Source of the DNA: Rhypophila decipiens
Lineage: Eukaryota; Ascomycota; Sordariomycetes; Sordariales; Naviculisporaceae
DNA length: 64,000 nt
Direction of reading: 5' to 3'
NCBI GenBank assembly: GCA_033297075.1
Contig: MU858097.1
Span: forward strand, 62,001-126,000
The stretch's first letter is position 1, and each line of letters starts with the position of its first letter. The translations under genes and the position numbers were made by a program. Below the pieces are notes generated by a model. It was not told the origin of the DNA, ran no database searches, and worked only from the letters and a program-made list of their open reading frames with translations. Positions 21,992 to 33,900 of the stretch are shown here, piece after piece.

Positions 21992-22998
21992 GACTTTGTA
22001 TTTCCTCCCAGATTTAGTTGAAGATTTCGTTTTGGACTCTGGTGTGCGGTTGTCGTATCTTGGTACGTCTTGTCGTGACAACGCGTGGTGGGGGAAACAT
22101 TTTCCAAATCTTTTTCTGGGACGCGCTGTCGGGAGCATGGGGGCGACGTTTAAGCTTAAATCCCTGCAAGTTAAATCCGCCACCGTGGTTCGCGTGCAGC
22201 GGTAGTGAGGCGCCGGGGAAACTGTGGGGTAGCTGAGCTCCACGTTTTGGGCCGTTTGCAAATAATTCGGATGATATCCGTATTCGGGCTGAAACTTGGC
22301 TCATCTGAAGAGGGCGAAATGAAATCTTGGGTTCTCAACCGGATCTGAAAATGATACAACCACGCCTTGTTATAGTACAGCACAGGCCTTAAAAGGAATG
22401 ACTACACGCCTTCAACAGTCTCTATATATATGTGTATAATTAATATCTTGAATGCGTTGAATGGACGAAAAATACGCACAAAAGAAATTAATGATACACA
22501 TAACGTTATACAAAGATTAATTATACGCATATCCAGAGATTGTCAAGATCCAAGGTAAAGCCAAAAACCCCAGCTACACCGGACTGTCATATAACCTCAA
22601 AGAAGTCGATCACGAACGAGCAGATGCAAGTAGGATCTAGTCTGTTGATTCCAAACCCAACATTCTAAGAATGATAATGATGATTATACCACACAAGACA
22701 AGGCAATGAAAGCCGGTGTCTAAACACAAGGTGTATCTGATGCTTCCTATGTACCCAAAACGCCAACCGACAATGCGCCATCGCAAAGCTCAATGTAAAA
22801 CAGCCGCCCCTCCCACAAACTCGAGCGGCCTCTTTAAGTTTAGAGTCCGTGTCTCCGCAGGCACCGCCTTGTATAACCTTGTAAAGATTATGCTTTTCCT
22901 CCCGAAGCCAGCCCATTCTGATGTCGTCTTTCTTTCCATTAAACTCATGACGCCCGTTTACTCTTTTTTCTCTCTTCTATTTCTTGACATTAAAGGGG
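21992..22998. other. Intergenic region, Mgs1 5' side and Isa1 3' side
   Basis: About 1 kb. 21992-22261 is an upstream extension of the Mgs1 frame, probably the 5' leader. The rest is AT-rich around 22380-22560 with no gene supported. Confidence 0.5.
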
Positions 22999-23848
22999 CT
23001 ACACCATGAACGACTCGCCACAGCCACATTGCTCCTCTGTTTCGGTGTTAGCAGACATCCATCAAATACACCATTCCCTCATCCAGATACTTCCCAGTCA
23101 AAAAAGTCGGCAAAAGAAGGGGGTCGAAAGGGCAAGACTCACTGATATTAGGATTCCGAAACACAAACCGCTGGCTGAGCTTATCCTCCACCCAGTCCAT
23201 CTCGCTCCCAATGATGCTAAAAAGCGCCTTGCTGTCGATCAGGACTTTTACTCCGTCTTGCTCGACGCTCTCGTCAAACGCCCCCGCCTTGTCGACGTAT
23301 TCCAGGTGATACGCCAGCCCGCTGCACCCGCGATTCCGCACGCCCACTTTGATCAGCTTCGGTTCCGGCTGGTCGAGCATCGCACGTAAATGTTCCACCG
23401 CGGTGGGGGTCAACTTCATTGCTGCTTTGCGGGGGGCTCGCAGTTTCGAAGCGCGTGGTTTCGGGGCGGTCTTTGAGAGTGAGGGTGTTTGAGTTTGTTG
23501 CGTCGGCGCTGCTGTCGAGCCGGAAGACGGTTTTGATGTATTCGCAAAACTAGACTTGGATTTCTGGGCTTCCTGCTCTGGTACTGAGAACGGCGAAGTG
23601 GCGGAATTTGGCAGTCTCGTCTCTTGCACCCTCGGCGGCGGTGGCGGCGGTGATTGGATCGGCCGAGTGATGGAAGTATCTGGGGTAGAGGCATTTCGCG
23701 GCGTCGCGGGTGGTTGTGACGGGAGCGTGTAGGACTGGAAGGCGGCGGCGAACGGACTCGGCGACGAGGAAAACTGGCGCGCAAGACTGCGACGGCACGA
23801 GAAGCAGACTGTGTTGGCCCTCCGCGCTAATAACCCCGGTGCGTTCAT
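22999..23848 (-). CDS. ISA1: Mitochondrial A-type iron-sulfur assembly protein Isa1
   Basis: Two exons (23848-23143 and 23036-22999) with a 106-bp GTGAGT...AAACAG intron (GCTAAC branch) give 247 aa. The small last exon supplies the essential C-terminus EQCGCGESFMV. A-type carriers bind iron or Fe-S through three conserved cysteines: one in NRGCSGLAYHLEY (near residue 174) and the CGC pair at 239-241. All three are present. The N-terminus is rich in Arg, Ser and Ala without acids (LLARRANTVCFSCRRSLARQFSS), a mitochondrial targeting sequence. Residues ~35-140 form a long Pro/Ser/Thr-rich linker typical of filamentous fungi. With Isa2 and Iba57 the protein matures [4Fe-4S] enzymes such as aconitase in the matrix. 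Confidence 0.95.
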
Positions 23849-24566
23849 GGTGATTGATTAGGATGGGATTCGAGGTTTAAGGGTTTAGAGCTGCGCAAGA
23901 TCTGCTGCGGTGAGGTCGAACGTAGGGAGAATATGCGATTCGGCGATCAAGCAATTGTCGGTGACGAGGTTCAAGACTGAGAGTTTCAAGTGTCAAAAAG
24001 ATTCCCAATGAAGCTTGGTCATCATCCCGGGTATGACATGTTGCCAAGGGCTGGGTCTGCCGGTTTTGCCCTGACCAATCAGAGGCCGTCTATTAGGCAT
24101 CGGTGATTCGAGATGCCCCACTTATCGCCCGTTTCGCATCTGGGGCCGCTCAGCTGAAGGTGAGGCGGGCGACTTCATCTGAAGCAGAGCTCCTACCGAA
24201 ACCCACAAGTAGGACGGGATGAAATGCATGTCGATGGAACCGCCGTTCATGTCGATTCATGAGATGGGTTCTTGCTCCCAATGGAAATCTATTATTATTA
24301 GAAAAGAATGGTATCATAAAAGTAAGACATTCTCATGAAGCAAAAGACCCCAAACTCATCCACAGTGAAGACACTGTAAACTCGCTCAATCTCGGACTCC
24401 GTAAAGCCGGAGCAAAAAAAGACATTTATCCAGCTCACGATGATCCTCGTGAAGCCATACTTCCAGAACAACCACAATCTCCAACTCGCATCATTTCAGA
24501 TATCCCAGAGACCGTGACGGGTACCCTTCCCGTGCCTACTTCAGCTCCTTCCCCTCTCATCGGCCG
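23849..24566. other. Intergenic region between Isa1 and ARMH3-like gene
   Basis: Promoter of the Isa1 gene and 3' region of the ARMH3-like gene. An open frame at 24259-24705 on the plus strand largely overlaps the coding strand opposite and is not supported. Confidence 0.5.
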
Positions 24567-27158
24567 TTACCCACCCGAAACAGTCACCTTGACATCACCA
24601 ACAACCCCCCTAGCCATCTTCTTCAGTAACGTCCTCTCATCGGCCTCCCGGAACCTCTCCCAACTATCCAAGCCCTCCTTAGCCTGTATACTCAGCGTCT
24701 CATAGCCCTGCTTAATAACCTCGGCAACCTGCAAACTCGTCAACTGGCCGCCCGCCTTTCTCCTTCCAATCTTCACCCCATTAGGCCCCCCGTCAGCCCC
24801 AAGCATCTCTTTATAATGCCCCGAGACATTGACCAACGTCTCGATAGAATTACTCGGCCTCTTGCCCAATTTGTACACATCCCTAAACTTGACCAGCACA
24901 TCCCCCGTCTCGACAACTTTATAAAACAAATCATCATATGCCGCTGGCGTCGGCAAAAATGACTCTCCGCTCGACAGGCCCAAGGCAAGCAAATTGACCA
25001 CCAAATCCAAAAGCGTCTCGATATGTTGCAGCCCTTTCAAGTCGGCGGCATACGTCGTCAAGAACCGTACCAGACTCAACAAGCTCCTGAACAAGTCGGC
25101 CCAGTGATATTGTAATCGTACTTTGGAGCGGGACATGTACCCAATTACTCGTAGCAAAATTCCCACGCAGAGGGTATACAGCCCCACGTCGAGTCGTCGG
25201 CGTAAGTTGTGATTAATAGCATCAACCATGGTATCCATCACCGCGGCGGCCATGACCCGGTCCCCTTGCACGAGTGGCAGATAGGGCGAGCGCTGTCGAC
25301 ACAGTCGCACATGGGTCTTGCTCTCCTCGCTGCATATCCGCTTGCACAGAACCTGGTCTTCGATCAAGAGGCGGAAGACCATCAGATTGAGGTGGGAGTA
25401 ATTCGTCGCTCGTTGGGAGAGGTGCGCGTGCTGGAGAAGATAAGAGGTCAATGAAATGAAGCTGGCAAAGGCTTGTTCCTCGTCTTTATTTTCCTTGTTG
25501 GGTGGTAAGGTCACGAGGTTAAAGCAAAAGAGTTTGTTGGCGTGGGTGAAGTCGTAGGTTGCTAGTAAGACTGCTGCTTTCTCTCCTGGTCTAGAAAACA
25601 CACACACCGAGTTAGCACTTCTTGACACACTAAAAGATTGGTTCGGTTGCAAGTCTGAACTCACAGCTCAGCAAACATTTTCTTGGCGGTATCAGCATCG
25701 TAAACAGGCTTCGGCGGAGGTTTTCCTCCAGGAGCTATCGCCCCTAACCCAATCATATTCAACGTGCTCGCCAACGTCCATCCCTCGGGGAGATCCTCTT
25801 GCACATCGATGTACTGCTGCCGTAACTGTTGGCATGTGTGCCCCACGCTCCGGATGATCTTTTTTATCGTGGCCTCGTTGACAAAGTCGTTTAGCCGCAT
25901 CTGGTAGGGGTTCTGGAACTCGAATTTGTTGTAGTTGGCTAGCAGTCCAACCAGAGTGAAGGGTGCTATTATTCTTTCTGGGGTATCGCATTCATGTATG
26001 AACTTGAGAGGCCGGTCAGTCTTTCACATGCAGCTTCATTCTCGACTGATTTGTATGCTTTACCTTCATTATTGCCGGGAACAAGTCCCGCTGAATAAAA
26101 TATGTCAGTAAACTCGTCTGGTAGGCGCCGGATGCCACCGCCAGGGCAACTTCGACTGCCTTTTCTCTTATTTCCACTGCTCGACATGTCAGCTCGTCTT
26201 ATCCGCCGAACCAACTTTGAGCCTGAATCTAACTCACAGCTCCGTCCATTCCGAATGATCGAGTCCAGCGCCCCAACAAACTCGGTAAACGTAGTGTCGA
26301 TGTAATCCAATCCGGACAGAACCTCGATAATGTCCGAACTCGGGTTGGTGTACTTTTTGGATAATACCGCTACCAGGAAAATACTTAACGTCTGTGTGTT
26401 GTCTCCTCAGTCAGCCCAAGTCCAGCTTTTCCCCACCTCAAGATATATATCTTGCTTCTCTGTCGCCAGCTTGACCCCTTCAAACATCAAATCCAGATAG
26501 GAGTGTAGGTTTGGGCGTACTAACATCCAAAGCATGTAAGTCCGCAGCTCCCTCGCTGTTCTTCAACGTCCCCACAGCCCGCGCGAATAACTGTCTCGTC
26601 TGGGTCTCGTAATGGAGCAAGTCGTCGGGTCGTATCTCGTCGAGGATCTTGCGCAAAGAAAACCTATCTGGTTTGAGGAGGAATAACTCCCGCCAGAAAC
26701 CTTCTGACTTTTCACCGGCATCTTCGTGGTCGTCCTATATATATCCGAGTAAGATGTGAGCTACGGGCGGTAATCGTTTGCGTTGCGCAGGGTTTTCATA
26801 GATGCGACTGCGCCGGCGCGGAGACAAGTGTGAAAGAGATATGGAGTCTAACCTGTTCGCAGGCCAGCCATGTCAGTCAAGCGCAAACAGAAAAGTAGCA
26901 ATGTAAGCATGTGCAGTGATTGTATGCTCAGGACAAGCGGGCGCAGGTGGGCGGGAGGAAGCTGTGCCCAGCGACACTCGGGAGACACAAGGATGGAAGG
27001 CAGGCAAACAAGCGAGCTTTCCAAGTACTGGGCCGTGAGCCGGCCGGCAGAATAAAACGAAATATGTCACCCACCTTGAAGAGATCTTCGTAAAGCCGGA
27101 CCACCTTTTGCTGAAACACCTCGGGGCGAGGTTGGAGGGTGAGAGGGGACTGTTCCAT
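24567..27158 (-). CDS. ARMH3-like (DUF1741) armadillo-type protein
   Basis: Six exons (27158-27075, 26734-26525, 26391-26238, 26176-26064, 26002-25665, 25590-24567) give 640 aa; every junction keeps the frame. Recognisable blocks are RPEVFQQKVVRLYEDLF at the start, SEGFWRELFLLKPDRFSLRKIL, KKYTNPSSDIIEVLSGLD, EVALAVASGAYQTSLL, and the C-terminal domain with LQYHWADLFRSLLSLVRFL and FVETLV-type helices. This is the fungal counterpart of human ARMH3 (C10orf76), an all-helical protein linked in animals to Golgi and PI4KB function; the fungal role is little known. The first intron is 340 bp, unusually long for this window. The second (26524-26392) could hide a small extra exon encoding about 14 residues, since both sub-introns would have plausible ends. 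I chose the simpler model. Confidence 0.85.
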
Positions 27159-28874
27159 CTCAACGGCCTCCGCGGTTCACCTCTTGAAAGAAAAGCGTCG
27201 CTCTCAATAACGGAAACTCGATTCGGCCGGTATGGGGTGTAGTGGGATGTTTCTTTCTTCGCTGAGGGTATGACGAGGTCGTAGAATATTCTGTCGCAGG
27301 GAGGATCTCGGAACGGAAGACAATTCTCAGTGCAGAAGGTTCTGTGTTCGCATTGAGTGCGGTTGCGTTGCGGCTCTTCCGTCACGAGCTTCCTTCCTGC
27401 GCACAGGTGCTGTGGTTGCCTGTTGTTCTTTTTGACAGCGGGACCGGGGCTGGGCATTGGTGAGCTAACGGGGCCTGGGAACACTGTGGGTCATCTATTC
27501 TCGGGCGTTTTCTTTGGTCAGGTCGGGCTTTAAGCACAAGGGTGGGGTGATTACTGGCGTGGAATTATAGTGTAGTGGAGGGACGGGAGCAGCCCGCTTC
27601 GACAAGTTTCACTGTTTCCGTGAATTAAGAGTCCGAGAAGCCCAATAAAGCCCATTATTCACGGGGAATTTATACAGTGAAGAGTGCCGAGGCGATCCGC
27701 TGAGGCGACCCCCGATTTACACAAGGCTGAAGGGAGTGGGGCAGCTAGGTCGTCGAAATGGTGTCAACTCACACCAGACACACAGTCGGTCCATCTTTCA
27801 CTATCACTAGAAGAAGTAAAGAGGACTACATGTAACAACGTGTAAGAAAGAACCCCATACGGGCTAGGTAGTGAAATTTGGATTCGAATATGCGTAGTGT
27901 TAGGTTTTACAATGCTATGGTGTTTGTTAGAAAGCATCCAGACAGCAAGTAAAGGACAGAGCTCAAGTAAGGGAGGTCAAGTAAGGTATCAAAATGCCTC
28001 CTCGAAATTTCATGTTGACAAGACCAGGCAAGGTAAACGGTAACAGGCAGGTAGGTGACCTGGTGTACTTGTACAGCTCTCATTCTGGACTGATACTGTA
28101 AACAAATTACTAACCCCTTGCCCTCCGTTCTCCTGCTTTTATCTGGGATGTATGAACACCAAAACACATACCCTTGGTCAGGCCATCGAAGCGAGTAAAT
28201 AAACACCAAAAAGTCCAAGTCCTCTTTTCTCTACTGGTTATCTATTCCGGGGGAGAGACATCCTCACCGGGTTCCATCATCCATCCTTCTGCTTCTACTA
28301 ATGGTATACCTCTTGATCACCTCTTTGGCCATCGGGTGAAATCTTTGTATCAATCGGTCGGCTGGAACCGTACTGCCAAGACAAACACCGGTATTGCGCC
28401 ACCACAGAATGAAAAGATAATAACGTAAAAGAAAACATAGGAAACCCGTCTGGTCAGTTTAGACGGAATGCTTCATGTACCACAACCGCAATGCATAGAT
28501 AACTCTTTGAGCAACGGGGTTGAAATGAACAAAAGAAATGAGTTGGCGAATCCAGTGTGCGAGTGCCAGCAGTCATAACCGTCATGAGTGAAAAGAGACA
28601 ATAAAAATGTTACCATAAAGACTAATTAGCCAAGTGGGAAAAAGTACGATGAGGCCATTTTTGGCATGCGATTAACGAAGTACTAACCAGAACCGCTAAG
28701 AGAACAAGGAAAAGGAAATGCGGTTATGCATGCAGCAAGGCAAAAAATCCAGAAAATGCTTGTTAGGTGTGCCAAAAAAACGGAAAATAAAAAAAGGAAG
28801 AAAAAGCGGGCAATGTAGAAGAAGAGAGTCACCGGTCCAGGAAGAGACCGACGACAAGGGAAAAGGCACACCGC
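27159..28874. other. Intergenic region
   Basis: About 1.7 kb with the 5' side of the ARMH3-like gene and the 3' side of the next minus-strand gene. A 203-codon minus frame at 27484-26873 runs through the first intron and exon in another frame and is a shadow. Confidence 0.5.
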
Positions 28875-30920
28875 TTAGACACCCCAGCTGCCTCTTCTCT
28901 CTCCCACACCCCAAGCCAAGGGACTGATCGCGTTCAGATCCGGGTGCTGCCTCGCCCACTCGTGGATGTAGAGCTTGAGAGCCTTCCACCTGGGGCATCT
29001 CTCCTCCTCGGGGGTGTTGTACTTCTCCTCGCTGTCCAGCATAATGTGTCCGGTGGCCTTGATCTTGTTGGACGAGGGATTGGCCGGAGCAACGGCGGCC
29101 CCATTTGCCTCGCCGTTGCACTTCTTCTCGTCTGGATGGTCTTCTGGCGCCCACAGGTCCTCCATAATAGCGGCATCATCATGCTCGAGCTCGTCTACGT
29201 TGATGTGGCTGATTTTAGAGAGTTCTTCATCATATTGTCGGGCCAGGGCAGGATAACCCAGAGACAGGTAGTTGTACACTTGTGTGACAAACTTGTCGTC
29301 AAATTCAGAATTGATCTTTTCCTCGAGATCAGCGGCTGCTTTCTCCTGCTTCAGCCTCTCCTCAAGACTCTGCAGGCCATGAAGCATGTGTAGGCCCTTG
29401 GGTTGGTTATTTCTGGTCCGGTGTTCGGGAAACAGCCGTTCCGGCGACGGGATCGGGTTCGTTTCGGCCCGAGTAGCTTTCGGGCTCGGTTCCTCGCTCA
29501 GGCTTATCGGCGCGGTTCCGAAGGCGGCAGCAAATGGGTCGGTGTTGGATTGCTGTGGGTGAGGGGTCGAGATCATGACGGGACGGTCTGCTGGCACCAG
29601 TGCTTCGTGATCATCAGCGTAGCAGTACCCGCGCCAGAGGCCGCGTTGGCCGCTGGGGTCGCGGTGTTTCTCCTCCTTGGTGGCACCTTTCTCGAGATCC
29701 CAGAGATGATCGGGCTCCAGCTTGGTCTGCTTGGGAGACGGGCACATGCGGAAGGTCAAGTCGGAGCCAAGCATGGGCGGCGATTTTTTAGCACGCAGAC
29801 GGTGTGCATTCCGAGCCCGCTCCAGCGACATGTCTCTCTCCTCAGGAAATGGTCGGAAGGGCCCATGGTGGCCGAAGCTGGTCTCGGGCGGGATGTTATG
29901 GGCGACCGGTGGTACATAGTCCATGTTGCCGGCCTTGCCCGAAGGTGCAGAGGGTATGTAAGGCATGTAAGACTCGCCAATTGGGCGAATGGGAGGGAGT
30001 TCGGGAGGCGGGATGTACGGCATCGTGGACTCGCCAATGGCGGGCAGCGGAGAGTCTGAGCGAAGGAGTGGCATGTGCCCCTCTCCGATTGGACCCAAGC
30101 TGGACGGAGGCCGCGATATCCAAAGAGGGGAGCCCGAAAGCGAATTCCGAGCAGCTGTCGTCAAGCCCATGGCATCACATGGCGGACTGTCGAAGCTCAT
30201 GCGGTCCAGATCGAGTGTGTCAACGCGGTCGAAATCTCGGAAATCCCTGGCCCGAGAGTAGTCTCTGCCTCGCCCCATTCGCTGGGCATGATCTTGCATC
30301 TCCTTGAAGGCCCAGCTGATGTCTTCTTCTGACGAGTTCCGTCGCGACAAGAGATGGCCCGGTCCCCTCGTCAACGGTCTTCCTCGCGTCGGTTCGCCAT
30401 CGTCGTCATCCGATCCCTCCCGTACGTAGAAATGCTCGGCGCCTCCTATACGGATTCCGCTGTTGGGAAAGGCGCTCATGGCCATGTCTTGCATCTGGCG
30501 CTGTGCGTCCCTGGCTACTGCGTCCCTGGCTACCAAGTCAAAGACACCACCGGCGATTTCATCGTCGCAGGACTCACGGCGTGCGTGGCCTTTCTGCCGT
30601 AAGGGTATGGCTGCTATTATGTCGTGCGGACGCTTCCGGGCCTTGGGGGCATAAATGTGATTCGTGTAAGGGGTAATGTCTGTTTTGTCGGTGGGCTTTG
30701 TAGCGGGGCCCTCGTCGCCGGCTCGCCTGGACCTTCGGACGGAGGACTCGACCAGCTGTGGAGCAAACTTGCGTTTTTCTCGGGGCGGCGGTGAGGGTGT
30801 TCGTGGGGACGGACTGGGGGTGAGCTCGCCGGCCGGGATGTTCTTGCGGTACCGCTCAAATGTGGTCTCGATAGGTATAGGAGCGAACCGCCGCCGCGGG
30901 CGGGCTGGCGAGTTGGCCAT
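28875..30920 (-). CDS. Conserved-looking fungal protein of unknown function, largely disordered
   Basis: Single exon, 681 aa from the ATG at 30920 (context CACCATGG); the frame is open for 58 more codons upstream but that part lacks the same character. The start MANSPARPRRRFAPIPIETTFERYRK is basic and motif-like, followed by a second RKFAPQLVESSVRRSRR block, both of the form (R/K)xFAPxxxExxxxxxR. The middle is Pro/Ser-rich, with repeated short motifs built on GE(S/G)xMPY (GEGHMPLL, GESTMPYIPP, GESYMPYIPS). The C-terminus is more ordered: LEERLKQEKAAADLEEKINSEFDDKF, VYNYLSLGYPALARQYDEEL, and CPRWKALKLYIHEWARQHPDL. I do not know the family function. It lies at one edge of the 10-kb gene-free interval. 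Confidence 0.8.
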   Translation of the reverse strand: MANSPARPRRRFAPIPIETTFERYRKNIPAGELTPSPSPRTPSPPPREKRKFAPQLVESSVRRSRRAGDEGPATKPTDKTDITPYTNHIYAPKARKRPHDIIAAIPLRQKGHARRESCDDEIAGGVFDLVARDAVARDAQRQMQDMAMSAFPNSGIRIGGAEHFYVREGSDDDDGEPTRGRPLTRGPGHLLSRRNSSEEDISWAFKEMQDHAQRMGRGRDYSRARDFRDFDRVDTLDLDRMSFDSPPCDAMGLTTAARNSLSGSPLWISRPPSSLGPIGEGHMPLLRSDSPLPAIGESTMPYIPPPELPPIRPIGESYMPYIPSAPSGKAGNMDYVPPVAHNIPPETSFGHHGPFRPFPEERDMSLERARNAHRLRAKKSPPMLGSDLTFRMCPSPKQTKLEPDHLWDLEKGATKEEKHRDPSGQRGLWRGYCYADDHEALVPADRPVMISTPHPQQSNTDPFAAAFGTAPISLSEEPSPKATRAETNPIPSPERLFPEHRTRNNQPKGLHMLHGLQSLEERLKQEKAAADLEEKINSEFDDKFVTQVYNYLSLGYPALARQYDEELSKISHINVDELEHDDAAIMEDLWAPEDHPDEKKCNGEANGAAVAPANPSSNKIKATGHIMLDSEEKYNTPEEERCPRWKALKLYIHEWARQHPDLNAISPLAWGVGERRGSWGV

Positions 30921-33900
30921 GGTGATTAACGGGTGTTCAATCTCGTGGAGAGCAAATTTGGTGCACCTCACGAGGCCAACCCCTGATACTGGCTGACCAA
31001 GTGACGGCGTGGGTGACTCTTGTAAAAAGAGGTCCTCTTTTCGTCCGGACCCAGGAAGGTGTGTGGACAAAGGGGAAAGGTTCTGGCGTTTCAAAGCGAC
31101 AAGGGCTTTGTTCTCTGACTCGTGGCTCTGGCTAGAGGAGTTGAGTTGGTGTGAGAAGGCTGTGGATTTTGTTGTTGGTCAATCGCCGAAGAAAAGGGCT
31201 TCGGGTGCCTTCGGTGGCAGCGACAAGTCAGGTCGACAGTTGAAGTTTATGTAACTGCAAGTGTACAAAATACAAAGGATGAAATTAAAGGTAGGCGCAA
31301 TGGATAGCTTCTGCAGCACGAAGCAATGATCAGGATACTGGAGGCGGTCACAGTCACGACGCCCTCTAGGAATTCATGAGAAAAGAGAGACGATAGCGAC
31401 GGGCATTGCACAATTGCAGGTAATGGCGACATTCTTAGAGGTACCTGGGGCAGGCGAGTCCGTGTGGGCCGAGATAGCAACAGGGAGAGCAGCCCACCAC
31501 ACCCATGACAAGGTCGACAGGGTTTAACATCCATGGATGGTTGGGTCGCAGTGGAAGAAAGTGGGCGGCACTTCCCCGAGGGGACCCAAGTGGGATCGCG
31601 GGTGGGTCACGACAGGTGATTGCCGAGTACCTTCCCAGTGCTAGCTAGAAAGTGGAACACTGACCCAGCTGCGGTTGAGAGGTGGATCTTGGGGATTTCG
31701 GTTAAAGAGACGAGCAATCTCGAATCTCGGTCCGTGTGATTTCTTCATTTCCGCACATGGCAGCTACTTTCATTCTCAACGGATTTTCTCGTCACCCAAG
31801 CCCCATGCAGGGCAATGCAGCGACCTCCAACGAGGGGTTATCGTCCCCAGCCAGTCGCTTGCGAACAACTGCTGCAAACACACGTTGTTCCCCTGCAAGC
31901 TATTTGTGGGCGGTGGGTGGCCAGTGCCAATTCCAGCTGCGCTGTTAAGAGGCTCTTGCCTGACATCATCAGCACAAACTGGGGCACGCAGCAGGAATTC
32001 AAGGCAAAATCCTCGGGTCAGTCGTGGAAAGGGCTGGACAATTTCACGATGGCCTCAACGGGATGCCAATTCTATTTAAGCTCCCAACAAACTAGTGACG
32101 AAACAAAAAATCCAGCACATGGCACATGGTCAATTGGTTGGCGCTTTGTGCCTCCCCCTCCTCGAATTGACCGCTAAAATCGGACACTGGAATTTCCAAT
32201 GGTTCTGCACTATCCAGCCACTAAACACCGTACCGAATCTTACGACTGCACCGGCGCACACCGATGGACAGCACCGACAGGGCCCAGACCGCTGCCCGCT
32301 CGTTCCCTTGTTTTGATAGGTATTTTTGCTGATCAAGTGACAGACTGATCCAGAGATCACCCTCGCCAAATCCTACGAAACGTCACACCCTTTTACGAAA
32401 TAAGAACATCTCAAGCTTTTTATTTTCAGGGTCCCGCCATGGGAAGCTTGAAGTTGCTCAACCGTTTTTTGGTGCTCCCTGCTCGCCACAAAGCACGGAA
32501 CTGCCACGAGAATACGGATACAGAATACGATCAGTGATGCCACTCAGCCTCTTCCGAGTCCCCGACTCCCGTAATGGATGGCTGATTTATTAAACTGCAC
32601 GAGCGAGTTCCTACCCGACCTTTAATCATCACACTCGGGAGTCGCGCCAGCCACTGCGAATCCTACTTATTACTCATCTCTCAGTGCCCATGGTCCGTAA
32701 GCACCGCGATGCGAGAATCAGGTGCTGGCAACCAGACTTAGTCAGGCTGCTCCTCGTGCCGCCCTCGATGCATTTACCCTCACCCTTGACGTCAAATGAT
32801 TCCTCCACGACCGAGGCCAAGTCAGAAAAGCCTCACCTTCTTGCGCAGAGCAACACGATCCCTCTCACCCCCGCGGGGGCATCAGTATGGGGGCCAAGGG
32901 GATCTCGGAAAACTGCCCGGCACTCGGACGCACTACCCCAAAGCCCTCTGCGGCGAACGGGAGACCCCCACTGCCAGCCCTGGCTCACCCTCACTCGCCC
33001 ACTCACCGCAGCCTTCACCCTTGACGCTCCAGACTCTGGCCAGACTTGGAGGATGCTTCAAGAAAACGATACATTCGCCTCTTCGAAATCTCACGATAAA
33101 TCGATGCCCAACTCCAACTCTGCCTCAATATCGAAGTTACGAGCGAAATCCCGTATCTCCGCTCAGCAGCTGAAGGAGTCACCCATCACCCGATTTGGCA
33201 TTTACTAGGCTCATGTGCTGAGTCTCTCCATTACCCAAAATATTGTAGGTCCTGGTACTTCCAAAGTCGCCAAATATCCGTACACAGTGCCAAACTTTCC
33301 AGGTTTATGTGTGCTACACGGGCATTGAACCAGCCACACGCAGCAGGAGACCCTCTCGTGATGCAGGCTGATGTCCTTCACAAGGCTGCTAATTGGTCCA
33401 CCCAGTTTCTCCCAGCATGCGGACGATGGATGCACGTTTCTCCTCCCCAACGAAATACCGCAGACCGCCTATTTCTGTGAACGGGTGACCTGGAACTCTG
33501 CATTCCATCCTGGACAAAAGCAGTAAATTCCCGTATCATCACCTCCGAAAAATGGAGAACCGCGGCAACACGGCGGGATTGTGCTGCTGAGCCCGGCCAT
33601 TGGACCAGCACCGGGCCGGTACCGGCATGTGGTTTGTTTCTGGCAACTGGTCATCTGAGCAGTTGCTGGAAAGGAATGGGGATTTTGCTGAAGCACAATT
33701 CGCGATGGGAACTTGAAGTGAAACAACATCCAACTCCAAGATGCCAAGGTTTAACTGCCATCACCAAGATGGCAAAATCATCAAAGCTTTTTCGACCCCA
33801 TTTCCCCAGATCTTGGCTCTTTTCCACACCGTTCCAAACCCCAGGATTCTGCCGCCGAACGGTCCGACCGGCGAACTGTCGAAGTGTCGATTGGTTGGTT

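Noticed and set aside
21357..22205. 282-codon plus-strand frame opposite Mgs1
   Set aside because: Shadow of the well-supported Mgs1 coding strand.
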